From: Bicyclus anynana
Lineage: Eukaryota; Arthropoda; Insecta; Lepidoptera; Nymphalidae
Reading direction: 5' to 3'
NCBI RefSeq assembly: GCF_947172395.1
Contig: NC_069087.1
Location: 16,250,889-16,314,888, forward strand
DNA length: 64,000 nucleotides
In this document: positions 46,737-58,734 of the stretch, in pieces
Numbering within the stretch: position 1 is the first letter of the stretch
How the letters are laid out: each line of letters begins with the position of its first letter
The notes under the pieces: generated by a model
The model's input: only the letters and a program-made list of their open reading frames with translations
Database searches by the model: none
Told to the model about the DNA's origin: nothing
Program-made: the position numbers and the translations under genes

Positions 46737-47454
46737 GTTCAAAGTGGGTCATCTTGTGCTGTCACAACTCTGTAATTATATTTTCATCTAAATGTGAGAA
46801 CCTGTAACATCATAAATGTTTCAAAATACACATATATGATTACGCAAGCGATATGCGCCAGTTTACGCCCATGGGAACCAGTCAAGGCGACTGTTTGTAT
46901 TGTTCATGAGAAAGAGCGAAGAGAGGCTGTCCAAATGATATTGTGTGCTGTGACACCTAGGGCTGACCCTTTATTATAATTTCTTGTATTGAAGATTTTT
47001 AGATGCGTTTTCTATAAGTTTTAAATTCTTGTCATCACCATTATTACCTACATGACAAAAATGAACTTTCTATGGAGCTTTTTTATTCTTTTCCTTCTTT
47101 GTCCTTCCTTTACAATTTGATTTGATATTTTATTTAAAATGTGATAGTAGTCGATCATACAAGCGGAAATCCCACCTAATGTTGAGAGGAAAGCCATCAC
47201 CTGTTACAGAGTCTCATCTCACAGGTCAGTGAGATCACACCAGATACATTTTATCTAACGCATTTATTTCTCTGATGCCGTCAAGCTGAGTCTCAATATT
47301 TAATGTCCCGCAAAGCGAGATGATGCTGCCATGATGATGATGATGGTGCCATAGAGGATGTCTACGTCGATAGTTTTGGGTTGGATTGTGATTCTCGGTT
47401 CGGTTGGGTTGGGTTGGGTCACCGACATCTTCAGATTGTTGGTTGGCGGCAAAA

Positions 47455-47850
47455 ATAAGCTTGCAATTTTATGCAATATAGGCTTGCGCTTGACTGCAAT
47501 TAAGCCTGATGGAAAGCAGCTGTCTAAGTTGGCGCGCGTTTACCTAGAAGATGCCTATTCACTCTTACTTTGAAGGTGTTTAAATTATAAGTGTCAGGAA
47601 ACACAAATGCCGGAAGGGCATTCCAAATTTTTGCTGTGACTTGGTTTGTGTTTTGAGTTGCCTGGCCATCCACAACGTAAGGATTCAACCGTTTGCGGTG
47701 TCTAGCTGTACTGTGATAGAAAGGAGACGGAGGAACAAGGTGCTTAAGTTTCTGAGCATACTCACTAAAGTATATCCGGTAAAAAATCGATAGGCAAGCT
47801 ACATTGCGACGGTGTTGCAAGTTCTGCAATTTCGCCAGTATTTCTTTCAA
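47455..47850 (-). pseudogene. LINE reverse-transcriptase C-terminal remnant plus 3' region
   Basis: The minus-strand frame 47850-47524 encodes LQNLQHRRNVACLSIFYRIY, then PPSPFYHSTARHRK, IWNALPAFVFPDTYNL and TFKVRVNRHLLGKR. This order is the typical C-terminus of jockey/CR1-like non-LTR retrotransposon polymerases in Lepidoptera, as I remember it. The frame is intact over about 100 codons, but the polymerase core, endonuclease and ORF1 are absent; the apparent Met start is incidental. Downstream (47455-47523) lies the family's 3' region, shared with fragments at 30050 and 42080. It is a dead, 5'-truncated copy, and the open frame suggests it is younger than the one at 23530. Confidence 0.85.
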
Positions 47851-48801
47851 ACAAATTGTTACCTACTCGTGCATAGTTAGTTGGCGCAGCCCTCACTAAA
47901 CTAATATTGGGTCTGGCAGGTTGGCGCAACGTCGTGTGGGCCGCGGGTAAATATTGGGCCTCTTGCGCCGCCCGAGTGGCCAATGGTGCGAGTAATAGAC
48001 GCATTTTGAAAACCGCTGCTTTATCTGGTTATTGGTTACTGTTGCTATAATATAATATCATCTATTTTATATATGTTACTGTAAAAGGAACAAATGAAAC
48101 CTAAGATTTACGATATTTACGGTGTTGAGCTTTTACCTAACTACTACTAACACAACAAACATATTTTCAAGACTCAAGGTTTTATATGTGGCTACGCCAG
48201 AAAACTCGTTTTGTCGCCTCTTCATTCAGCTTACCTTCTCGACCTTTCCTACAGAGGTCCCAAGCTTGCTTCGGATACCACCACACCCCTTCGTTTCACT
48301 CGGTCTCGGAAACTTTACTTCCTTCACGAGCTTCTGTCTTCGTGCTTAAATAAAAACTTAGATACATGCAGATTTGTCTTACAAACATAATTAATTTCTG
48401 GCGTAACCCTGTTTACGAGTACAAAGTTTCGCTACACAAAAATGCACGATTCGTCTAAACGTCGCTCTTATGCAACTCATGTCGTGAAATGACATTACAG
48501 ATCGTGGCGCGCCATTACAGCGATTGTAATTTGCGATGGCAAATGTGCAGCCATTTATTTTGACACAAATAGGCGACGCTGAACGATCTTTAGCTCACGT
48601 AACGTGGAAAGTGCTTCGTGCTGACATTTTCCCATAGCGCTGCGCTTTGTGGGTCACAGACTCCGAGCGACGCGGAGTGGAGATTGGGTCTGTGCAAAAT
48701 ACTTGGACTCAATGATTAGCTACTATGCTGAGCTATTAGATTGAGACTTTGCTGTTGACTGTAAATGTGTCAAGCATAAGGCAAACTATTAAACAAATAG
48801 A

Positions 48802-49080
48802 TTAAAAAAAATGAGATATACTTACACAATACCACACATTACTTCTTTGCCTCAAAGTAATCATACAGCCTGTGTTATGGGTACTAAGATAGCGGATTTT
48901 ATCATATAAATATAAATGTATTTATAAAGTACATATAAATACGTATTTAATGTATCAATACACCTAGACACTGTAAAACATCCATGTCCTTCACACAAAT
49001 ATTTTCCAGCTGTGGGAATCGACCCACGACCGTGGATGCAGAAAGCATGGTCATCCACCCACTGCGCCGCACGGCCGTCT
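48802..49080 (-). mobile_element. tRNA-derived SINE, near full length
   Basis: On the minus strand the head reads GACGGCCGTGCGGCGCAGTG, GGTGGATGACC, a spacer, then GTGGGTCGATTCCCAC. This holds an A-box-like GGCGCAGTGGG and a B-box-like GGTCGATTCC in tRNA spacing. The body continues AAATATTTGTGTG, AGTGTCTAGGTGT, CTTAGTACCCATAACACAGG to an A/T-rich 3' end near 48802. This organisation is that of a common lepidopteran SINE, distinct from the family at 59823. It would be transcribed by Pol III and mobilised by a LINE. Target duplication was not resolved. Confidence 0.82.
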
Positions 49081-51560
49081 TTTTATTCTTGTTATATGGT
49101 TTGATACATAAACATACATTTAATCAAACTTTTTGTTGGAGTTGACTGACTGGTTTGATAACCGTCTGTTGCAATATTATAGCGTTACAAGCTTAGCGCT
49201 TAGAGAGGAAGAGGGAAAGTTAGTCGTTAAAATCCTTATTGAGATTATAATATGTGGACCCACTGGTCTCAAAGTTTTAGGAAATTCCCCTTTGCGTTCT
49301 TAACTATCGTTTGGCAACTGGTGTCGCTTTTTGGTCACAGTCCGTAGATAATTATTTTTCCTGTTTAGATATTGTTTGACACGGTTTGAGGTTTGTAGGG
49401 CTTTGTTGACAGCTCTTGATTAGGACGTAATGGTAATTTGCCGCCAGTTCTGGCGTAAAATGTTCGCTGTAACTAATTCTATTTCGCCATACTTTTTTCA
49501 TACCGCAGCTTATTTTCTGGACAGATCTGAGTCAATCTATAATTTTCAAATTAAATAAAGAATAACTCTCGAACATTCAGTTATTATCTGCACATAAATT
49601 TTCAAAATTGATGCTTTAATAATAAAGTGTTTCACAGGCCAAATATTTATCCGTACTTTTTTCCGGCAATTATTTATAATTGAGCTATCAGAAGGATTTA
49701 TTGCGCGTGCGCAGTGTAAGAGCCGGTGGATTAAAGTCGATAGCAATGCGTCGACGGTTTAATCAGGTCGCAGCTTTGCTTTGTAGTGTTCGCAATTTTG
49801 TATTCGTCTACCCTTCACTCATTGTCCCTGAATGATTTTTAAATAGTTTCTCAGGGTTGTCACACTTTTCTGTTATGGATCGTAGAATAATAAGGCACTA
49901 TAAAGGGCGTTACCTCCTTGAGACCTCTAAGATTCATGAAAATTGGAACCTACAGTGATTACTTTTCCTTTCCTCTACATTCTATCGTCGGCATATTTGT
50001 CTCTTTTTGTCGAGTAATGCCATTTCTATTGCCAATTTTTCAAAATTTCGATAGGGCTTAGCTCTATATTTTTCAAACAGGGGTGGGAGATTTTCAAATT
50101 CAAATAATTGTATAGAAGAGATAGCTTTAAATGCCTATAATCGTCTCGCTCTCATCTCTGTCTTTATGATAATCATAATTTGTTTTAATTTTTTTTTTTA
50201 CTATGTCTTGTGATTTTTTCACGTTTTTAATAACAAATGTTTATTTTTAGTTCCTTGATAGTATCTCCTTGACTCGTAAGAGGAAACGTCTAAATAAAGG
50301 ATATACGTATCCAACGAACAACCCTGGAGTTACCGGTTTTGATCGATTATTATATAATAGTGGGCGCCGTATCTCAATACCGCCGCTGCGTACACAATCT
50401 AACGTCATCCCTAGCACGTAGGAATAAGGTTAAATTTGCTTTGTCGCACAAAGTAGCTGGAGGTACCTCGTTATGCTAATGCTAGGCTGCTAAAAGCTGC
50501 TAGAATGCTAGGTGAAGTAGCTATAAGCGTAATTGCAGGTCATTTGTCATTAGTTTTACCATACATAGCTTGCGTAACATACAGTTCGGAAGTTGCAGTT
50601 CTCTATGAACCTCTATGTTCTTTTTTTAAAAAACATTTTTTTACACAACACTAATTTCCACTCGAACTAAACAAAATAAGGAATACACACGAAATATCCT
50701 ATCACAGAAACATAATACTTTTTAAAACATAATGAATTAATTGACTTTCGTTAATGCCGTAATATAAAATTATTGTGTTGTTAAATTATGAAATCAAATT
50801 ACATTAACGACGTGATAAATATAAATTAAAAACAAATAACTTCAATACATTTCCATGTGTTTTAGAGCCAATCGTCTAATAAGTAGACGATTTACTGTTC
50901 TACCGTGACAAAGTAAAATATTAAAATCTATTTAAATTGAGTAAATAGGTACTGCTAGTTCGAAGAGTTAAAGCGGTAAGGTTATATAAGATTGCTATAT
51001 ATACCTTTAACCAGTTTTAGACCGTTTATGCAAATGAACATCGTGAGTTGAACTGGAAATATTATATGAAAAAATTTACGCGCCTGTTTAATCGCCTTTC
51101 AGATTTCTAATGATAAGTTTATATCAGAACTGTATGATACCTAAGCCGTGTTCGTCTCTGGGTGTTTAAGCTGTCAGTACTTTGTGTGGCGTGTTATTGC
51201 TCTCCTTTTATAAGTGCGATTGCTTATTATCGTCAGATTTATTTCCTGCCGTCTGCTCAACACTGATGCTTACTGATTTATCGGACTGAAGACTAGTTGT
51301 TTCCCTGAGGAACTCTAAAACGTAATGCTATTATAGTGCTTGTTGAACCAACGTAAAATGTAGTGAAAGTATTGATGTAGAACAAATAATTAAAATATTT
51401 ATTTTAAACTAATTTTGCATTTAAATAAAAAAAAATATTGTAATTGCTAAAGTAAGTTTGTCAATTAAAAAAAAAAATCAAAAATATAGTATGAAAAATC
51501 GTATACCTTATATAGAGGAAATGTGGTTTTTTGGTGATATCTCATATTTTATTGTATACC
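49081..51560. other. Unannotated sequence with a few small structures
   Basis: No gene or classified repeat is seen. A perfect 9-bp hairpin (AATCGTCTA / TAGACGATT, loop ATAAG) lies at 50870-50892. TTGCGCGTGCGCA near 49701 resembles an NRF-1-type palindrome. A-rich runs occur near 51427-51475. Confidence 0.4.
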
Positions 51561-51765
51561 ACCAGTGGTGCTAACATGCGACCAAGTAGGTAGAGAGAAA
51601 TAGACAAAATATCGTCCAATGCCGGCAGAGTTGTCCCAGTACCATTTCATTCGTAACAACGCAACGAAAGAGATAGCGTTAGTTCCGTTTATAACGTTAT
51701 TAGTTGAAATTTGTCCATTTCTGTTCACGAGATTATCTCATTGGTCGCATGCTAGCGCCACAGGT
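51561..51765. mobile_element. MITE with about 25-50-bp terminal inverted repeats
   Basis: ACCAGTGGTGCTAACATGCG, ACCAA at the left is mirrored by TTGGTCGCATGCTAGCGCCA, CAGGT at the right. Weaker pairing continues inward (AGAAATAGACAAA with TTTGTCCATTTCTG). The centre reads AACAACGCAACGAAAGAGAT. There is no coding sequence and no convincing target duplication. I remember similar sequence as a dispersed lepidopteran repeat. Confidence 0.78.
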
Positions 51766-52659
51766 CAACGTTCTGTACATACAGGACCACGTCGCTCGGT
51801 GTCGCCAAAAAAAAATTTCAACGTTACGAACATAATTTTTACGGGACACTGATTCGCGATTCCAGGTCACACTTGACCGTTTTTTTTTTGTTTACGTAAT
51901 TTACATAATACGCATACGAACTGGACATTGGCAACTGGAGTGGAACGAACCGCTCTGTTGTTGAAAGTTAGCTCAGTCGAAACTGGAACCGAATAACTAA
52001 CATTATCAACAAACTATCGAACAACTTTTTGCCCCAGTTCCACTTGTACGCAGTACGTAACGCGTATAATGTTTATGTGCGTAACAAATGTTTAGGTACT
52101 GTGAGTGTAATGAAAAACAAGTTTACTGTATTTTCCGCGACACCTGTCAAATCCAACTTTGAGTTTTCCTATTTCACAAAGAATAATTGTAGGTGGTTTT
52201 CCACAATCAGGGCTTTTAAAAACGAATGCTATTATATCTAACGAAAATATGTGAAGATTAGAGAGTTTTAAGTCTAAAAAGAACAAAGAACATGATTGAC
52301 AAGGATTTGCCTTTACCTGTATTGACTAAAGAACACACTCGGGAATTTAACATGGTGTATGGTAACAGATCGAAAATAAAAATATTAAAAGGCACTTTTA
52401 AAACTTTATGCTATTTTCATATTCTATGTCATCTAATCACATGCAGTAAGTGACAAGACATTTAGCTCTATGGAAAAATAAATTCTAAATTCGAATTCTG
52501 ATATATATTTCAGATGGAATCGAAATTTTCCTTCCTGCTTGCTGGCTTATTAACTAATTTGGCCTTTATTAACAACCCATTAAAATTAACATCAAACCAA
52601 CTTAGATATGTCGTCTACCTACTGTATGATATCCACGAAGGGTTGTCAGGAGGCACCAT

Positions 52660-52846
52660 CAGGCTAATTCACTATCTTTGACATAAGCTTGTTGACATAT
52701 ATGAAGTTGAGGTTCTATGTAACATCGTAATGTCATCCAGTGCTTGCTAGTGGATATCAAAGAGTATGTAGATGACATATTGTCAATAGATTTGATGTTT
52801 ATTTTAATAGGTTGTTAATAAAGACCAAAATAGTGTACAGGCCAGC
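52660..52846. mobile_element. MITE copy B (longest copy)
   Basis: It starts AGGCTAATTCACTATCTTTG and ends AAAATAGTGTACAGGCCAGC. The two ends are imperfect inverted complements (GGCTAATTCACTAT against GGCCTGTACACTAT). The interior matches copy A through GTCATCCAGTGCTTGCTAG and ATTGTCAATAGATTTGATG. Non-coding. A further ATTAGCCTG near 52888 is the inverse of its left end and may mark a longer original element. Confidence 0.75.
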
Positions 52847-54056
52847 TGATGACATTTGTTATATAGAGTGTCATTTAACATACGTCAATTAGCCTGCTGA
52901 ATATTGCGTTACACACACAAACATAACCTTTCAAAGTAACTGTAAACTAGCGGGGTAATACACTGCGTAGCACTATTCAGGACTGTTCAAGGGCCCTCCT
53001 CACGTACTCGAGGAGTTCGTAAGTTTTGCTTAAGGAAGCTCACGTTCCATTACTTCGTGGCTGGCTTCTCAACAGGGGTGCTTGTGAACTAGTTTTATGT
53101 ACATCTGAGAAGCGAAATATGAGAAAGCTAGCTTTATTCATTTCCAAGTGTATAGAAAGGGACTGCGAATATGGGATAAGCTTTTGAAACTTTTACTGCT
53201 AAACGTTTTGTTTACGCTATGAAAATTCTGTTTCTTATTTATTTAAAATAGATTTTTTTTTCGGATAACTTACGTAATGTTTTCCGGATGATCGAAACTT
53301 TGATATTTAGATTCTGGACACACATGTTTTTAGCTATATTTCAATAGTGAAAGAAAATAGTACAAAGAAGCCTATACTTTGGGTATTCTTTGTTACAATA
53401 TACGGTCTATATAAAGTCTGCCTATCTCTCACTCTTCTCATTCTGGGAGGAGACATATTCTCAGTGTTGCGCCGACGATTAGTGGAGAACATTGGAGGAT
53501 GATGACCCTTGAATAATTTCTACTGTTTCATTTATATATGTACATTGTTTTAAGCGAAGCGCACACATTTTGTTCCTACCTTGACAAACGTAGACAAATG
53601 TAGATTTTGGTGTACCTAGTCTATTATTTCATACAGTTACGTAAGCCGCGTTCCAATCATTAGTTACGGCCTACACTAACGCAGAACACATTCGTTTTCG
53701 CCAGCCACACTCAATGGGCCGTCAACTCGCATGTTTTTGCCAACATAAAACAACCACGGATGATTTGTGATCACAAATTGCACGATTAAATCATTAAATC
53801 ATCACCATCTTTGTGTGCATGTGATTGTGGTGTCATACGAGTATAAAATCACAGTTCGTTACCTCACTCGGTATGAGCTTTTTGGTAATCAATCAAACAA
53901 TTAAAAGTCACAAAATCGCTTCATAATTCATATGACTGAGCCGGCAATGTAAATGCGAAAGGTCACGAAATCTTTAAAACCGCTTGACGCACAACAGTGA
54001 AAATTGGCAAGGAGGTAGTCTATAATTAGTAGGTAACCGCTTAGAACGGATGTTGC
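52847..54056. other. Unannotated sequence
   Basis: No gene or classified repeat is recognised. GC-richer patches lie at 52975-53090 and 53640-53760. TACGAGTA occurs at 53836. Confidence 0.4.
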
Positions 54057-54305
54057 GATAGGGCCGGATTAAAGAGGTCTAAAGGCTCTTGCAAGTTTGT
54101 ATGAAAATCATTCATTTTTTATGCTACAAATTTAAAATCTGGCAGCGAGCTGGTTTAGAGTTATTAGACGTCCGTTACAAACCAATTTTGTGATAGGGCC
54201 GGACTGTAAATATCTATAAGCTCTCGCAAGTTTGTATGAAAGTCCTTTATTTTTCTTGCTATAAACTTCATGGAATTCGGCAGGGAGGTGTTATATAATG
54301 GTTGA
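54010..54305. repeat. 135-bp tandem repeat, about two copies
   Basis: GATAGGGCCGGA starts units at 54057 and 54192, followed in each by GCAAGTTTGTATGAAA and by a T-rich stretch with TTGCTA or ATGCTA. Each unit ends in a GGCAGSGAG-like segment, and the partial stretch from 54010 (GGCAAGGAGGTAGTC) is the tail of a third. The units differ at many positions, so the duplication is not recent. Confidence 0.8.
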
Positions 54306-54310
54306 AAGTT

Positions 54311-54379
54311 AGATTTATAATATGAATTATAAATCTAAATTGAATGATCGTATTTTAAAAACAATATGATCATTCAATT
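54311..54379. repeat. Two adjacent hairpins
   Basis: Stem 1 pairs AGATTTATAAT (54311-54321) with ATTATAAATCT (54326-54336), loop ATGA. Stem 2 pairs AATTGAATGATC (54338-54349) with GATCATTCAATT (54368-54379), with a further near-match inward. They begin within a few bases of the end of the 135-bp tandem repeat. Confidence 0.88.
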
Positions 54380-55139
54380 CATTAGTGCACCGTTTTATCC
54401 TCAGTATGTCACATACCTTTAACTATTTACTCTGTTAAATGTTTCGAAGGAAATTGTGAGACATTTTGACACCGTGCTTACTTCATCGCGGCCAGTTATA
54501 GTCAGATTTATTGGTCTGCTCTTAGAAAAGAGTGGTTTTCGTCTAGACGGAAAATGTAATAAAGTGATATACGAGTTTATTTCCCAACATTTTTGGCTGG
54601 AAGATACTAATTCGGTATAAAATTAATAGTACTTAATATGTAAAACATTGACAATTTTGTACAAAGAAGGCTTTCCTAACTAGGAAAACTTGCAGCGTTT
54701 GTAACTTGTTGGTAGTATATTTTACAGTGTAATAATGTAGTAATAAAATTCATTAAAAATGTATGCTCGTATATTTACTTAGTTACAATAAATACCTATA
54801 CATTTTAATATATATAAACTAAAACTTGGAAAAGAAGGTATTGGCCAAGTCAGGTTTGAAAGAGTTCATGGCATTATTTTTTATCCAAAAAAAAAAAATA
54901 ACAAAATTTACATATGTCCATATTTGTGCTACCAGTCGTATTTTATTAACGACAATAAATTAATTTAAAATAAAGTACGTATCAGGCATTATATTAGTCA
55001 TTTATTAAATGCGTTTTTAATAAAAAGCAACACGGCGATTTATCGACTTGGATGACGAGATCGGATGTTACGATATTTGAATGTTATGTTTACTCGAATG
55101 TTACAAAATGAATCTTGCAGGTATTATTTATTGATGTTA

Positions 55140-55315
55140 ACTCATTTTTTTTTTTGTTCAAAAGTCGTAAAGATCCCACAGTTTCGAAGAATCGATCGGA
55201 AAGGAGGTCAAATCGCACCCTGGCCAAACACGGCAGAGACGGTCTGCTTTCAAGAAGGTTTACTCAACAATCGGGACTATCCTTTTTCATTTTTTTTTGT
55301 TTTTTTTTTTTATGT
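55140..55315. other. Short patch between T runs, possible unclassified repeat
   Basis: A stretch of balanced composition (55165-55280, with GATCGGAAAGGAGGTCAAAT and AACACGGCAGAGACGG) lies between two T-rich runs. Overlapping plus frames of 72 and 84 codons cover it. It gives the impression of a mobile-element remnant but I cannot name it. Confidence 0.3.
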
Positions 55316-55593
55316 TTAGCTCTTGCAATATAAGTGGACAATGAGTTTCTTTGAATGGAATTCTTTTGGAAATTATTGTAATACATGGCATTGTTAATGA
55401 TTTGCTTACAGAAAGTAATATTCCTTGGAACCAGGAACGAGGTATTAATTCATGACCTCATTGTTTAAACTTTGTTTATGTGATACTACTATTACACACT
55501 ACTGAATGAAGTGAACCATGGGTTACCTCACGATTTTATTATCTTTCTTTACTGATCTACAAAAATCTGCTCTTAGATTGCAATTTTTAATTT

Positions 55594-55730
55594 AGCGATT
55601 TACCGTTCCGGTATGATGTGGTGTAGATACCGAAAAGGGTATGAATTTTTAGTTGCTCGCTTTCATTTTAGATTGCATCATCACTTACCTTTAGGTGTAG
55701 TCAAGGGCAACTTGTAGAAAATAAAAAGAA
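55594..55730 (+). mobile_element. 5'-truncated LINE 3' end
   Basis: It reads GATTTACCGTTCCGGTATG, TGTAGATACCGAAAAGGG, AGATTGCATCATCACTTACC, AGTCAAGGGCAACTTG and ends in an AAATAAAAAG tail. It is the plus-strand counterpart of the element at 41277-41480 (complement of TTTCGGTTTCTACACGACAT and GTTAGCCCTTAACTAC). No coding sequence remains. Tandem 189-bp units start about 25 bp after its tail. Confidence 0.72.
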
Positions 55731-55756
55731 ATCATTGTATAAAATAAACAAGCAAT

Positions 55757-56513
55757 CAACCTTATAATAATTGTTATTCGACGCAAAGTATAACTTTTAC
55801 GCTGATCAGTACTGATCCGTACATTGTCGGTTGTTTTTTTTTTAATTTCTGTTATAATATGACAATAATCAATAGTGGTAAATAAGTAAATACATATCGA
55901 CGATATCAACTACAACATCGGACGCACATAAATCACGCGGTGGTCAACCTTATAATAATAATTGTTATGGGACGCTAAGTATCGCTTTTACGCTGATCAG
56001 TACTGATGAGTACATTGTCGGTTGTTTTTTTTAAATTTCTGTTATAATATGACAATAATAAATAGTGGTAAATAAGTAAATACATATCGACGGTATCAAC
56101 TACAACATCGGACGCACATAAATCACGCGGTGGTCAACCTTATAATAATAATTGTTATGGGACGCTAAGTATCGCTTTTACGCTGATCAGTACTGATCAG
56201 TACATTGTCGGTTGTTTTTCTTAATTTCTGTTATAATATGACAATAATAAATAGTGGTAAATAAGTAAATACATATCGACGATATCAACTACAACATCGG
56301 ACGCACATAAATCACGCGGTGGTCAACCTTATAATAATAATTGTTATGGGACGCTAAGTATCGCTTTTACGCTGATCAGTACTGATCAGTACATTGTCGG
56401 TTGTTTTTTTTTTAATTTCTGTTATAATATGACAATAATAAATAGTGGTAAATAAGTAAATATATATCGACGATATCAACTACAACATCGGACGCACATA
56501 GATCATGCGGTGG
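55757..56513. repeat. Four tandem units of about 189 bp
   Basis: Units begin CAACCTTATAATAA at 55757, 55945, 56135 and 56324 (spacings 188, 190, 189). Units 2-4 are nearly identical; unit 1 is more diverged. Each carries TACGCTGATCAGTACTGAT (the octamer CTGATCAG appears twice around AGTACT in units 3 and 4, giving an 18-bp palindrome), then a T run, ATAATATGACAATAATA and ATCGGACGCACATA. The last unit ends at GCGGTGGGGAACTATAAATA, a TATA box. This is not CRISPR: repeats are contiguous and there are no spacers. Confidence 0.95.
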
Positions 56514-56665
56514 GGAACTATAAATACGGGACGCCGCATCCTCCGCGAAACGTACTAAATATGCCGGTGTGTATCTTCGTCTGTGGCGGCGATCTGTCTA
56601 GCTCACTTTTCGACCGGTTTTCGTTGACTTCACTTGACTTTTTCTTGTTGCCCGAACGAGTAGGT
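56514..56665 (+). promoter_or_regulatory. Candidate TATA promoter at the edge of the tandem array
   Basis: TATAAATA at 56519-56526 lies immediately after the fourth 189-bp unit. CpG-containing sequence follows, so a start site would be expected near 56549-56555. AGTAGGTACGAGT at about 56658 could be a splice donor. No open frame or recognised exon follows. An array of tandem units upstream of a TATA box recalls enhancer repeats of retroelements, but no element body is recognisable. Inference only. Confidence 0.35.
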
Positions 56666-57394
56666 ACGAGTGCATCCTAATTTATTGCCGGGGTAGTGTT
56701 GCCATATAAATTAAGTGTCTTTGCAATCATAAATTAGTAGACGATAATCTTGAACAATATAAAAAATGACTTCTCATCGTTTGCTGTTAATATTAATACT
56801 ATATGAACATATCTAGGGATTCTTTCACAAAATCGTATTAATTTCGTTATAGATAAAATGCCTATCTAACATATCGTCCGTCTAGATGTGATAGCTCGCC
56901 AGTGCAAACTGACGAACTTTACAGGAGAGACAAGAAACATCTTTAAGGTATCACTAAAAGTCGTTTTATGCGACCAAAAACGTTTTTTAATGTACGTACT
57001 ACAAGATATTTACGGGCTAAAAGTTTTCTGAAACAAAATCAATCTTTACCAAAAAATGTTAGTTACGAGGTATCACATATAGACCGACGATATGTAAATT
57101 AGAGAAGCCGTTAAAACCGTTTATTTGCGTGTGAGATTGCGTTTTTTTATAATAAAACTTACTGATATACACGTAGATGAAAAAACAATCCTCTAAAAAA
57201 ACTGTATTTAAATATAAATTAAATAAAGTTTTATCCGAATCGTCCGGGTTAATACTTTTATTGTTAGATAAATTATTTGTCTAATTCTCTTTATTTCCTG
57301 AGATTATAATTGAATTTTGACTCAAAAATATCAAATTTTGAACAAGTTCTCGGCGGGAACATATTACACCGGAATAAATCATATAACCTCTTGC

Positions 57395-57520
57395 ACTCGG
57401 CAGGCGAAATCGAAATCTCACTATCGGGCATTACACGGGTTATTGCGTACGGCGCGTACCGATGGCTCGCGATATTACCTCTGGCGGCGGGCGGCGGCGC
57501 CGGCGCGGTGATACTACCAC
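57395..57520. other. GC-rich CpG patch
   Basis: It contains GGCGGGCGGCGGCGCCGGCG, including the palindromic 11-mer at 57496-57506. Frames of 64 and 73 codons are open on the plus strand, but their translations are not recognisable. It could be a CpG-rich regulatory stretch, an exon or a decayed repeat. Confidence 0.3.
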
Positions 57521-57711
57521 TGTTTGACTAGCGTACAGTTTGGATAACTGCTGTTGGTCCAGTTAGTCTATGAGGACCATTCGGTCGGACTACGGAGAGC
57601 ATGTTGATTAGTCGTTTCGTGGTGGATGGTCTTCAAGATTCCGTTTCAATTCCTTTAATGACCCACTAAAAATAAGGATGCTGACAGTTTGGATTGATAC
57701 ATATTAACTAC

Positions 57712-57719
57712 TGACGTCA
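57712..57719. promoter_or_regulatory. CRE-like TGACGTCA site
   Basis: Perfect octamer 210 bp downstream of the GC-rich patch. Only the motif supports it. Confidence 0.3.
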
Positions 57720-58734
57720 ATACCTCCCGCGAGAAATTACCTCAGACGGACCTACGAGCTGTTACCAAGACGATGAAATAACCAGCGTTGCCTGCCAAGA
57801 CCGAGGTCCACAATCTATTTTGTTGCAGGTGTGGATTCCCACCGTGAAAACGGGGGGTAGGGTGTTTGGTCGGGACTGATTTCACTAAGCCTACAAACAC
57901 TGTATGGTTTCGTACAAATTCTTAGATTCCCAATGCGATTCTGGGTCAATTAAAAACTCCGTTTCGTACTTAAATCATCAAAGGACTGTTGAAATTCAGA
58001 AACAGCCAGGCGTTTGGTTATTACATATTAGTCACCATAATTTCTCGTTTAGTGTGGTGTGACAGTTTCCATTGTTGCGGTATCTCGTAAATTAATTACG
58101 ACGTTCTCTGCGTATGACGTGACGGATCGTAGACGGAGACTGTTCAACATCATTGCTTCAACGCGCGTAAGAGGTGGCCACTCATCTTGCTCACCGTGAA
58201 TTTGCTCAAGTGTCCAATCCCCGTGTTCCGATGTGGAATAAGGGTGTGTTCACATTTGACGTGAATTCAAGTCGTCGACATTGATTGGTATCTGTACACT
58301 GCAGTCAACGTTGTAGTAGAGCTCGGCTTGAGAAGTAATACCGCAATTATTTAAGTGCCCAATAACATTGCTGTTTACCGAATCGAAAGGCACAAGGGTA
58401 GATATACCGTAAAGTATAAGTCTATAATCTAATCTATGGATTTAGGATACAAAGGAACTAGGAAAGTTAGAATGGATGTTTATTACAACACGCTTGAAAG
58501 GTTGGACGGATATGAATGAAAGTTGTCACAGAGATGGATTACAATTTTGAATAGCACGTAGGTACGCTATTTTTTAGTTCGATATTCTATCAAGAAAGGG
58601 TTCTTCGCGGATTAAACCGCTAGTTGCTACATTCAAATACAGCTTGTGTCTACATACGTATACGGGTTGAAAATGAGTGTTCGGTTGAAAGTTTGGCGAT
58701 TCTACTGTCAGATGTGGACGCTCCCTTAATGAAG

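Noticed and set aside
55757..56513. CRISPR-like array
   Set aside because: The units are contiguous 189-bp repeats without spacers, and the genome is eukaryotic.
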